A stretch of DNA of 47,583 nucleotides from Clostridia bacterium (GTDB lineage Bacteria; Bacillota; Clostridia; Christensenellales; Borkfalkiaceae), in the NCBI GenBank assembly GCA_017626305.1, contig JAGAIW010000017.1:1-47583 (forward strand), read 5' to 3'. Made by a program: the position numbers and the translations under genes. The first letter of the stretch is position 1, and every line of letters starts with the position of its first letter. The notes under the pieces were generated by a model. The model had not been told where the DNA came from. It made no database searches and saw only the letters and a list, made by a program, of their open reading frames with translations. Below are positions 1-6,516 of the stretch, piece by piece.

Positions 1-1
1 A

Positions 2-706
2 GGACAAGATTTTGGACAAGCAAGAATGAAAAGTGAAGAAATTTTCTCCACTTTAGAAGAAATAGTCTTGTCTACTGAGACAGGAACTTTCTATGTGTTC
101 TACGACAAATTGCAGTTAGTTCAAAGTTTCAATGTGCCAAAGTTTATCGAAAATGCAGATTGTAGATTGACTTTATATAAAAACTGTAGAAACACAAAGA
201 AGATAGCTGAAACGTCTTTTAAACCTATAGGAAAAACGCCAAAACTTTTTGATTTTGCTATACACGGCGTTCTCCCCGAAATCTCTTTTGTTTCGGAAGA
301 AGATATTAAAGAGCGCATTGATTTAATTATAAAACAAGCAAATGCTAACGGCATTAAAGATATTCAAATATTAAGTTGTGTCCCTAGTGGCGAAAGTATG
401 TTAGAGAGTTATCTTGAAAATGATTTTTATAACTATAAAGGGCAAAAAATACCATTTACTACTTGTAGAAAATTTAAAGGCTTAGAGGCTGATAAGATAA
501 TTCTTGTGGATGTTAATAAAAATTCGATTATAGATAACAATAAGTTGTTCTACGTTGGTTCATCAAGAGCAAGGTTTGAGTTAAGTATTTTGGCAACTCT
601 TTCTTATAGCGATTGTGTTGAAATCTTACAAAGCCTTAACTCTATCGTCAAGAAAAATAATCCACAATTAACCCTCTCAAAAGTATTGGGTTGTAAAATG
701 ATATAA
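2..706 (+). CDS. Superfamily 1 (UvrD/Rep-like) helicase, C-terminal part, cut by window edge
   Basis: The frame is open to the left window edge, so the 5' part of the gene is missing; the first internal ATG is at 26. The first visible residues are GQDF, which fit the end of a Walker B / motif II of the DEGQDF type. FYVFYDKLQ followed by LTLYKNCRNTKKI matches helicase motifs III-IV (the D-x-x-Q and N-x-R-N-T blocks), FTTCRKFKGLEADKIILVD matches motif V, and LFYVGSSRARFEL matches motif VI of the UvrD_C_2 type (usually YVALTRA). The protein is therefore an ATP-dependent DNA translocase or helicase, with roughly 230 residues visible. Its AT-rich composition and its position in an island suggest a mobile-element or defence helicase, but the missing N-terminus (NERD, nuclease or other domain) would decide that. 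A strong hairpin terminator follows at 724-766. Confidence 0.8.
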   Translation, partial: GQDFGQARMKSEEIFSTLEEIVLSTETGTFYVFYDKLQLVQSFNVPKFIENADCRLTLYKNCRNTKKIAETSFKPIGKTPKLFDFAIHGVLPEISFVSEEDIKERIDLIIKQANANGIKDIQILSCVPSGESMLESYLENDFYNYKGQKIPFTTCRKFKGLEADKIILVDVNKNSIIDNNKLFYVGSSRARFELSILATLSYSDCVEILQSLNSIVKKNNPQLTLSKVLGCKMI

Positions 707-723
707 TAAAATTGCAATAGTAT

Positions 724-766
724 GGTTGGTTAAACATTTTCAAAATGGATGTTTAACCAACCTTTT
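724..766 (+). terminator. Rho-independent terminator of the helicase gene
   Basis: Arms GGTTGGTTAAACAT (724-737) and ATGTTTAACCAACC (749-762) form a perfect 14-bp stem followed by TTTT, 18 nt after the helicase stop codon. Confidence 0.85.
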
Positions 767-773
767 ACTTATC

Positions 774-806
774 AAAAATTGCCGTTTTGGAGCAGGATAA
801 CGGCAA
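774..806 (-). terminator. Terminator of the minus-strand island operon
   Basis: On the minus strand TTGCCGTT and AACGGCAA (positions 806-799 and 786-779) form an 8-bp stem followed by five T residues. It lies just downstream of the 55-residue gene and would end the three-gene minus-strand unit. Confidence 0.6.
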
Positions 807-812
807 ACCTGA

Positions 813-844
813 CCGCCTATCACTTCTTAGGCGGATTTTTATTT
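813..844 (+). terminator. Second plus-strand hairpin terminator
   Basis: CCGCCTA (813-819) pairs with TAGGCGG (828-834) and is followed by ATTTTTATTT on the plus strand. It overlaps the stop codon of the minus-strand 55-residue gene. It probably backs up the helicase terminator and protects the convergent gene from read-through. Confidence 0.55.
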
Positions 845-987
845 AGTTGTTCTTTTTTCCAGTTTTCAAACGCCTTTTTTCCTTCCTCCGTTTCAAAATA
901 TTTCTGTATCGCTGGTAATAATGCTCTTGCCAACGAATCCAAGACAAAATCAGGTATCCCCGTTTTGTTCGTCTTCTTTCTCGACAT
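820..987 (-). CDS. Small 55-residue protein of the island operon, function unknown
   Basis: An ATG at 987 opens a 55-codon frame ending in TGA at 820, overlapping the end of the upstream 399-residue gene by 38 nt in another frame. The product starts MSRKKTNKTGIPDF and continues with an amphipathic helix (SLARALLPAIQKYFETEEG) and a very basic tail rich in Lys and Asn. AAAGAGG lies 3 nt before the ATG, close but usable. The composition (balanced helix, no low-complexity shadow pattern) and the overlap with the upstream gene favour a real, translationally coupled gene. No family was recognised; small helical proteins of this kind are common as accessory genes of clostridial integrative elements. 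Confidence 0.6.
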   Translation of the reverse strand: MSRKKTNKTGIPDFVLDSLARALLPAIQKYFETEEGKKAFENWKKEQLNKNPPKK

Positions 988-2149
988 TTGCCTCTTTTTC
1001 GGGTGTTATCCCTAAAATTTTCTCAACCGTATCGATTGAAAAACAACGAATATTGATTTTCTTTGAAAAGAGTTCTTGGATAAAAGGTATTTGATGTTCA
1101 AAACAAACGATAGCGTCTACTTGCGTGCCTTTTTTCATTTGTTTCTTCATATAAAGCAACGATGCAACGTCGCAGTCTAAAAAATTGTAATAAAATGTTT
1201 TTCCGTTATCAACAGCAAAACGGTTATCCGTAGTTAACCAAGCACATTCTTTAGGGCAAATCTTTCTTGCAAGAATTTCTTGCCAATCCCCCAAATGAAA
1301 CAACCGTAAAATACGCATACCGTCAGACGATAAAGGAATCGCATATACGTGCCGATAGAAACTGCTTTGCGTATAATCCTTATGCTTGTTTGCTCGTTTG
1401 TTATAAACGTATCGCAAAGTATTGACAACGTGCATTTCATTTTCCGTAAACATAATACAAGCAGGCGACTTTTCTAAAAATCCACCACCATTGTTTCTGT
1501 TTATAATGAATAAATTATCTTTCATCTTGGTTTCGGAATTTTCCCAAAGCTTTGCCATATCGCCACCAATATTATATAACGTTGTAAATTGTCCGTTAAA
1601 AAAGAATGCCCCCGTTGCTCTTGTAAAAACCGTTTCCTTCATTTCGTAATCTTTATCGCCTTTAATAGCACGAGCCGTATAGAAGCAAGGTTGTTCCTCA
1701 AACTCTACCGGAAGCGTTTCCGAACCTTCTGCTAAATCGGGGAGATGCGCTGGATTATACGCAAACTCTGCACCTCTACACATAGCAAGCGTTTCAGCAA
1801 TCTTGAAATTTCTATCACGGTGCTTTTCTCCGCCAGAAAAATTATTTTGACCGAAAATTGTATCGTAATACTCATATAATTTCGTCCATTTCAATAGAGT
1901 TTCTGCACCTTTCAAAAGACGAATACCACGCCTTTTACCTTTACCTACAATGGTTAAAACTCTTGCCGTTACGGTTTCTTTGGTATAATCGTTGAGATAA
2001 GTTTGTTCTTCCGTCATTCTCGCAACCGTAGCACGATACATACGCCTGTTCCCAAGCATACCTAATCTATGTAAAGGAAACTCGCCTACGATTGCAACGA
2101 CTTTTAGAATTTCAAAGGTTTGACAATTAGCGTTCAGGTGGATGGTCAT
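950..2149 (-). CDS. Island protein of 399 residues, possibly replication-relaxation-like
   Basis: The start is set at the ATG at 2149 (MTIHLNANCQ), which follows AAAGGAGG by about 7 nt; the frame stays open to 2182 but has no site there. It overlaps the upstream gene by 23 nt, so the two are coupled. The first 110 residues read like a winged-helix segment (QTFEILKVVAIVGEFPLHRL, then a basic stretch KGKRRGIRLLKGAETLLKW). The middle and end look like a mixed alpha/beta domain with HRDRNFKIAETLAMCRG and VDAIVCFEHQIPFIQEL. That arrangement resembles replication-relaxation proteins of plasmids and integrative elements, but I do not recognise a defined family. There is no signal peptide or membrane segment. 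Its AT-rich composition agrees with an accessory origin. Confidence 0.7.
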   Translation of the reverse strand: MTIHLNANCQTFEILKVVAIVGEFPLHRLGMLGNRRMYRATVARMTEEQTYLNDYTKETVTARVLTIVGKGKRRGIRLLKGAETLLKWTKLYEYYDTIFGQNNFSGGEKHRDRNFKIAETLAMCRGAEFAYNPAHLPDLAEGSETLPVEFEEQPCFYTARAIKGDKDYEMKETVFTRATGAFFFNGQFTTLYNIGGDMAKLWENSETKMKDNLFIINRNNGGGFLEKSPACIMFTENEMHVVNTLRYVYNKRANKHKDYTQSSFYRHVYAIPLSSDGMRILRLFHLGDWQEILARKICPKECAWLTTDNRFAVDNGKTFYYNFLDCDVASLLYMKKQMKKGTQVDAIVCFEHQIPFIQELFSKKINIRCFSIDTVEKILGITPEKEANVEKEDEQNGDT

Positions 2150-2792
2150 ACCAAATCCTCCTTTCCTTACGCCAAGCATCAAAATCGGTTTCAGGGATAA
2201 CGTAGATATTCGTGCGGTTTTGCTTGCCAGCTTTGCTTACGTACACGTGCGAGCATACGTAAGGGCTGTCATCACGAAGGACAAACAACGCAATCATATC
2301 GGTTACGGTATTGATTTCTATGTTATCGTGATCTCGCCATTCTCTTTTCGGGATACGATGGTGATAGATATGCTCGTAGATAAGAATACATTTACCGAAT
2401 CTTTGTATATTCTTATCCTTGCAATATTCGGAAAGTGCGTCATGCACGATTTCACGAATATATTGTGCGTTTCCTTTCTCTTTTCTGGGGAGCAAGGCAG
2501 GGATGGAGAGCACAAACCATCCTTCTTTTGTAAAATTAATTTCCACAGGCGCATTGTCTTGTATAGCCTGTTTTACGGCTTGTTCCGAACCTTTTCCGCC
2601 CTGACAGATTACTAAATCTCTCGAAAGGGGAACAAGCCTCTCTACCGTGCGCTCATATTCTAATGATAAATCATAAACGCTGTTTTCATCGTTGTAAGCC
2701 ACGGCTTGTTGAATATCGCTCATTATTGTATTGGCTTTATTCAAATTGCGAATGTTTTTATTGATTAAATTTATATAAGTTTTTTCTATCAT
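2127..2792 (-). CDS. Island protein of 221 residues, unknown function
   Basis: This is the first gene of the minus-strand island unit. AGAGGA lies 9 nt before the ATG at 2792. The N-terminal 70 residues (NLINKNIRNLNKANTIMSDI, then YDLSLEYERTVERLV) are predicted helical and may form a coiled coil. The C-terminal 150 residues are mixed, with LVICQGGKGSEQAVKQAI, HHRIPKREWRDHDNIEIN and repeated aromatic strands, and suggest a compact soluble domain. Conserved-looking His/Arg/Asp residues (YEHIYHHRIPKREWRDHD) could be catalytic or metal-binding, which is only inference. It probably belongs to one of the uncharacterised families that accompany clostridial integrative elements. The upstream 190 nt contain an operator-like palindrome pair (2913-2960). 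Confidence 0.7.
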   Translation of the reverse strand: MIEKTYINLINKNIRNLNKANTIMSDIQQAVAYNDENSVYDLSLEYERTVERLVPLSRDLVICQGGKGSEQAVKQAIQDNAPVEINFTKEGWFVLSIPALLPRKEKGNAQYIREIVHDALSEYCKDKNIQRFGKCILIYEHIYHHRIPKREWRDHDNIEINTVTDMIALFVLRDDSPYVCSHVYVSKAGKQNRTNIYVIPETDFDAWRKERRIWYDHPPER

Positions 2793-2912
2793 ATTTTTAT
2801 ATCCTCTTTGTGTTATTATTTCAGCGCTTAACCCATTGCTGTGGTTGGGTAGGATTTTAACGGTTTATCCTAAAACCGAAATGTGATTTAATTCTAAACC
2901 CTAAAAACATAT

Positions 2913-2960
2913 TACGAATACCGTTTAATGACACGAGTTATATAAAACGAATATCGTTTT
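2913..2960. promoter_or_regulatory. Operator-like pair of palindromes
   Basis: AAAACGAATATCGTTTT (2944-2960) is a perfect 7+7 palindrome with a 3-nt spacer. The related TTACGAATACCGTTTAA (2912-2928) shares ACGAATAYCGTTT and lies 33 bp away, about three helical turns. Both are upstream of the 221-residue gene (start 2792). A repressor or a plasmid-type initiator binding two helical faces is a reasonable reading; no regulator gene is visible in the window. Confidence 0.45.
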
Positions 2961-2983
2961 CCATCCTAATACTGATTTTTGAA

Positions 2984-3435
2984 AATAAAAAAACGACTCT
3001 CCAAATAAAATGAAAAGTCGTGTTTTGAGCATAATATGCCCCTATCTTAAATTATATTTTGATGCATTTAATTGCATCCCTTAAAAATTATAGCGTAAAC
3101 GCTTTTGATACATACGTGCAACTTTTATAAGTTGCCTAAAAATTCTAATACTTTATTAAGATTACATTAATAATTTCTTGCAACACAAAGTTGCCCTATA
3201 AAACAAAAAAGGCAATTATCCCCTAGGGTAATTGACACATTTTAATCGCTTAAGGGCATACTATCCCTTAGCAATTCTTACAATGACACTTTGTAACTCT
3301 GATAACGATTTCTTCCCTTTAGGAAAATCTGATACTCTTTTCGCCTTGCGAGATGCTGATACTGTGATACTTCTGATAACTGTATTCTTCTCAATGGAAG
3401 AATGTGAAACTTTACTACAAGACTGACATCTTGTG
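2984..3435 (-). ncRNA. Large hairpin-rich non-coding RNA candidate
   Basis: A consensus promoter (3441-3469) would start a minus-strand RNA near 3435. The RNA would end at a hairpin with a 10-bp stem (3021-3012 with 3002-2993, G-U pairs included) followed by TTTTTTTATTTT. In between, about a dozen short stems follow one another, for example CAAGA/TCTTG near 3430, ATTCTTC/GAAGAAT near 3390, TTACAA/TTGTAA, TTGCTAAGGG/CCCTTAAGCGA, CAATTA-CCC/GGGG-TAATTG, GCAAC/GTTGC, GCAACTT/AAGTTGC (3135-3118), AGCG/CGCT and GATGCA/TGCATC (3078-3061). The motif TATCAG occurs four times, with a near copy TATCAC, between about 3380 and 3295. No frame in it has a credible start site. At about 450 nt it is in the size class of ornate large RNAs such as ROOL and GOLLD, but I cannot assign it to a known class by eye. 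Confidence 0.7.
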
Positions 3436-3440
3436 CATAT

Positions 3441-3469
3441 ATAATAGCAAAACAAAAAAGTATTGTCAA
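3441..3469 (-). promoter_or_regulatory. SigA-type promoter of the large ncRNA
   Basis: TTGACA (3469-3464), a spacer of exactly 17 nt, then TATTAT (3446-3441) on the minus strand. The -35 is perfect and the -10 has one mismatch. No coding frame begins within the next 400 nt, so the product is an RNA. Confidence 0.8.
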
Positions 3470-3589
3470 TCGGAAATGATTGTATTTATAAAACTTTTTG
3501 AAAGAAAATATTTTTTATGACTGCCGGGGGAGTAGCTGCTTTTTCTTATCATTTTTATCTCGGTTTTAGATATACACCCTAACCCCAAA

Positions 3590-3890
3590 ATTATCCCTAT
3601 ACCCATAATTATCTATATCGAGAATGTAGTATTCTTCTTTTGTTGCGAATACAACAAAGAAGAATTGATTATTTATACCGAGAGAGATAAAATTATATCC
3701 CCGCCCTCACTTTGTTCGGGCGGGGATATGCTTATATAATTCGTTTCGCACAGATTATGTCTCTCTCGGGCGAACATCGCCAATTTTTAGTCAAGGTCAA
3801 ACATCCAAAAAGTTCTTTATTTTCCTACATTTTTAGGGGTTTTTTATATTCTCTTTTGCATATGTAAGAAAAATTTGGCGATTTTTTGCA
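3590..3890. repeat. Nested inverted repeats between ncRNA and ssrA
   Basis: No gene is seen from 3470 to 3942. Within it are: an imperfect hairpin ATTCTTCTT/AAGAAGAAT (about 3630-3665); an outer pair CCGAGAGAGA (near 3680) with TCTCTCTCGG (near 3768); inside that a perfect 12-bp stem ATATCCCCGCCC/GGGCGGGGATAT (about 3697-3731); and a further pair ATCGCCAATTTTT (near 3777) with AAAAATTTGGCGAT (near 3882). ATTATC is also directly repeated near 3590-3612. The stretch could be a second structured RNA, a transfer or replication origin, or the recombination end of the island. Confidence 0.55.
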
Positions 3891-3942
3891 TTTTTTACAG
3901 GTGTTTTTGGCTCCATCTTTTAGGTGTTTGGAGATAAAAAGT

Positions 3943-3985
3943 AAATCCGAACCATTCGCTTGTTACAAGAATTTGGTTCGGATTA
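3943..3985 (-). terminator. Terminator of ssrA
   Basis: On the minus strand ATCCGAACC and GGTTCGGAT form a 9-bp stem, with further pairing in the loop, followed by TTACTTTTTATC. It starts about 9 nt after the tmRNA CCA end. Confidence 0.8.
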
Positions 3986-3993
3986 TACTGACT

Positions 3994-4356
3994 TGGTGGA
4001 GCTGGTCGGAGTTGAACCGACGTCTTACGCGGCTGCCAAAAAACTTTCTACATACTTAGTTTATCTACTTTCTTAACCGTATACCGCGGGTAAACACGCT
4101 TTACACGGCGCAGGAAGCTAAATAATCTCCAAAAAACACTTCCCGATTTTAAGAAGATTTTTCCGTCTAATTGACGCCGCGACCCTATCCGACGGATAAA
4201 ATAGGCGCGACGCTCGTTTTAAAAAACGAAGTTACGCTGCAAGAGCGTATGCATTATTATTTGCATTTAAATTTAGGTGGAATGTTTTTGCGCAGGCACT
4301 CCGTCTGCGGTATGCTTATCCTTTCGCTCACCGGCAATCGAATCCGGTACAGCCCC
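3994..4356 (-). ncRNA. ssrA: tmRNA (transfer-messenger RNA)
   Basis: The minus strand begins GGGGCTGTACCGGATTCGAT (4356 downward) and ends GTTCAACTCCGACCAGCTCCACCA-type sequence at 3994. GGGGCTG pairs with CAGCTCC as the acceptor stem, and CCA is encoded. The tag frame begins at resume codon GCA (4264-4262) and reads ANNNAYALAA then TAA (4234-4232). It ends in ALAA, as needed for recognition by ClpXP-type proteases. tmRNA rescues ribosomes stalled on non-stop mRNAs with SmpB. The 3' end is a common integration target, which fits the AT-rich accessory DNA immediately downstream of it. A precursor leader of about 45 nt contains a hairpin AACAACGC/GCGTTGTT just before the mature 5' end. Confidence 0.97.
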
Positions 4357-4402
4357 ATATGAACAACGCCCATTTTTTAAGCGTTGTTATTTTTACGATA
4401 TT

Positions 4403-4431
4403 ATTATACACGTCTTTTACGAAAAAGTAAA
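4403..4431 (-). promoter_or_regulatory. Promoter of ssrA
   Basis: TTTACT (4431-4426), 17 nt, TATAAT (4408-4403) on the minus strand, about 47 nt upstream of the mature tmRNA 5' end. It lies just after the plsY stop codon. Confidence 0.75.
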
Positions 4432-4449
4432 CGCTTTTGAGAAAAAAAC

Positions 4450-5166
4450 TTATTTTTTCTTATGCAGCATTTTCTTAAACGAAGTATGGTGTTCTTCCCC
4501 AGCAAACAGCCGAACCAAATTTTCCTTATGCGCAATCCATGTAATTGCCACAATCGTAAACGGCAACAGGTATGCAAGACATAAAAACACGTCGCCTATC
4601 AAATAGGTATAACGGAAGAAGAACACGCAAATTTGAGCGATACAAAACAGCGAAACGCCCAACAGCGAACCCAAAGACCCCCATTCCGAAACGTAAATAA
4701 AAGCTACGACAACCAAAACGGTGCAAGCGCCAAATAAAATCCACAGTAAGTTTTCACACGAAAGCGCCGCCCAAAACAAACCGAACGTCGACGCTATTCC
4801 CTTACCGCCTTTAAAGCCAAGCGTTATAGGAAATACGTGACCGATAATGACGAACAATCCGCAAAAATACCTTGCGACGTCGCTAACGTACACCGCCGTA
4901 TGCGCAAAAAACTGACCTTGATAGATAAGGTGCGCCGCTACGACGGGGATACCCCCTTTCAAGGCGTCGCAAATAAACGTCAACGCGCCAAGGCGCAACC
5001 CAAAGTTACGGAACATATTCATTGTTCCCGGGTTACCGCTACCCATTTTCGTGATATCGCCGCGGTTTGCCCGCGAAATGAGTTTAGCAAAATTCACGCT
5101 GCCGACGAGATAGCAAACAACCGCCATTATGACGAACTGCCACCAGCTTTGTTCCATTGAAAACAT
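4450..5166 (-). CDS. plsY: Glycerol-3-phosphate acyltransferase PlsY
   Basis: PlsY transfers an acyl group from acyl-phosphate to glycerol-3-phosphate at the membrane, the first step of phospholipid synthesis with PlsX. The 238-residue protein has the family's multi-pass pattern and three conserved blocks: NFAKLISRANRGDITK near the N-terminus, MGSGNPGTMNMFRNFG around residue 45, and GHVFPITLGFKGGKGIAST around residue 110, which is the acyl-phosphate/G3P site region. It is somewhat longer than usual (about 200) because of a C-terminal extension of about 25 basic residues. AGGAG lies 8 nt before the ATG. It is the last gene of the lgt-to-plsY operon, 19 nt after der. Confidence 0.93.
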   Translation of the reverse strand: MFSMEQSWWQFVIMAVVCYLVGSVNFAKLISRANRGDITKMGSGNPGTMNMFRNFGLRLGALTFICDALKGGIPVVAAHLIYQGQFFAHTAVYVSDVARYFCGLFVIIGHVFPITLGFKGGKGIASTFGLFWAALSCENLLWILFGACTVLVVVAFIYVSEWGSLGSLLGVSLFCIAQICVFFFRYTYLIGDVFLCLAYLLPFTIVAITWIAHKENLVRLFAGEEHHTSFKKMLHKKK

Positions 5167-5185
5167 ACTTCAAACTCCTTAAAAA

Positions 5186-6499
5186 TCAATCGTCGTCTTT
5201 CTTTTCTCTAACGGAAATTTTAATGGGCGTACCCGAAAAATCGTAAGCGCGGCGAATGGTGTTTTCCAAATACCGTTGATAGGAAAAGTGCAACAGCCGT
5301 TCGTCGTTGACAAACAAGACGAAATGCGGCGGACAGGTTGCCACCTGCGACGAGAAAAATACGCGCATTCTTCTGCCTAAATAGGACGGCGGTTCTTGCA
5401 AACGCACCGCGTCGCCGATTAAATCGTTCAATTCCCCCGTAGGAACGCGGAAGGACGCGTGGGCGTAGGATTCTTCCGCCGCCGCCAAAATTTTCTCTAC
5501 GCGTTGTCCCGTTTTCGCGGAAATATACACCGATTTGTAATAGTCCATAAACTTCAAATCTTCTTTCAAGATTTCTTCAAAACGGTTGACGGTGTGCGTA
5601 TCCTTCTCCACCAAATCCCACTTATTCATGACGATAACCGACGGTTTGCCCTGTTCGTGTACGTAACCGATAATCTTTACGTCCTGTTCGGTAAGCCCTT
5701 CTTCGCTATCCACCACCAAAAGACAAACGTCGCTGCGGCGTACGGCGTCAAACGCGCGCATATTGCTGTAATATTCCACGTTATCGTCGACGCTCTTTTT
5801 CTTGCGAATACCTGCCGTATCAATAATAGTATACGCCTTATCGCCACGGTAAAACAGCGTATCAATAGCGTCGCGCGTCGTGCCCGCCATAGGCGTTACG
5901 ATACTGCGTTCGCTGCCGATAAGCTTATTCACTAAGCTCGATTTTCCCGCGTTAGGTTTCCCCACCACCGCAATTTTCAAGGACGCGACGGGTTCTTCCG
6001 TCGTATCGGGGAAGTGCGCGATAGCTTCGTCGAGTACGTCGCCTATTCCTTGCGAATGTTCCGCCGAAACGGCAAACGGTTCGCCAAGCCCAAGCGAGTA
6101 AAACTCAAATACCTTTTCAGGCGAATAGTCGTCGATTTTATTAACGACGAGAATGACGGGTTTTTTACTGCGGCGCAAAATATCCGCCACGTCGTAATCG
6201 GACGGATGCAGCCCGTCCTTACCGTCCGTGAAAAACAAAATCACGTCCGCCGTTTCAATAGCGACGTCCGCTTGCTTGGCGATTTCTCTCCACATAACGT
6301 CTTCCGATTTGAGCTCTAACCCGCCCGTATCGACCATGGTAAAATGCTTGTCGCGCCAAGTGGCGTCGGCGTACAACCGATCGCGCGTGACCCCCGGTCT
6401 ATCTTCCGTGATAGAGATTTTTCTCCCTGCTACTTTGTTGAAAAAGGTGCTTTTGCCGACGTTCGGCCGCCCCACCAAGGCGATTAAAGGATTTGCCAT
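5186..6499 (-). CDS. der: Ribosome biogenesis GTPase Der (EngA)
   Basis: Der is a double GTPase needed for 50S subunit maturation. The start is set at the ATG at 6499 (MANPLIALVGRPNVGKS) because AAAGGAG precedes it at good distance; the frame opens earlier (6520) but lacks a site. Two G domains are visible: G1 GRPNVGKST and DTGG in the first, then GKPNAGKSS, DTAG and NKWD in the second. The KH-like C-terminal domain ends with a lysine-rich tail (REKKDDD). Length 437 matches the family. It follows the DUF512 gene by 17 nt, a neighbourhood conserved in Clostridia. Confidence 0.97.
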   Translation of the reverse strand: MANPLIALVGRPNVGKSTFFNKVAGRKISITEDRPGVTRDRLYADATWRDKHFTMVDTGGLELKSEDVMWREIAKQADVAIETADVILFFTDGKDGLHPSDYDVADILRRSKKPVILVVNKIDDYSPEKVFEFYSLGLGEPFAVSAEHSQGIGDVLDEAIAHFPDTTEEPVASLKIAVVGKPNAGKSSLVNKLIGSERSIVTPMAGTTRDAIDTLFYRGDKAYTIIDTAGIRKKKSVDDNVEYYSNMRAFDAVRRSDVCLLVVDSEEGLTEQDVKIIGYVHEQGKPSVIVMNKWDLVEKDTHTVNRFEEILKEDLKFMDYYKSVYISAKTGQRVEKILAAAEESYAHASFRVPTGELNDLIGDAVRLQEPPSYLGRRMRVFFSSQVATCPPHFVLFVNDERLLHFSYQRYLENTIRRAYDFSGTPIKISVREKKDDD

Positions 6500-6516
6500 A
6501 TTTCTCTCACTCCTTT

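Noticed and set aside
749-1015. 88-codon plus-strand frame
   Set aside because: It is the shadow of the 55-codon minus-strand gene and of the end of the 399-residue gene, and it crosses two hairpins.
3232-3469. Three overlapping frames of 63-64 codons on both strands
   Set aside because: They lie in the hairpin-rich ncRNA region, lack start sites and conflict with one another; the paired arms explain the open frames.
1-3990. Second copy of the ssrA 3' end as attachment site
   Set aside because: No repeat of the terminal tmRNA sequence was found in this stretch; the distal site, if any, is outside the window.
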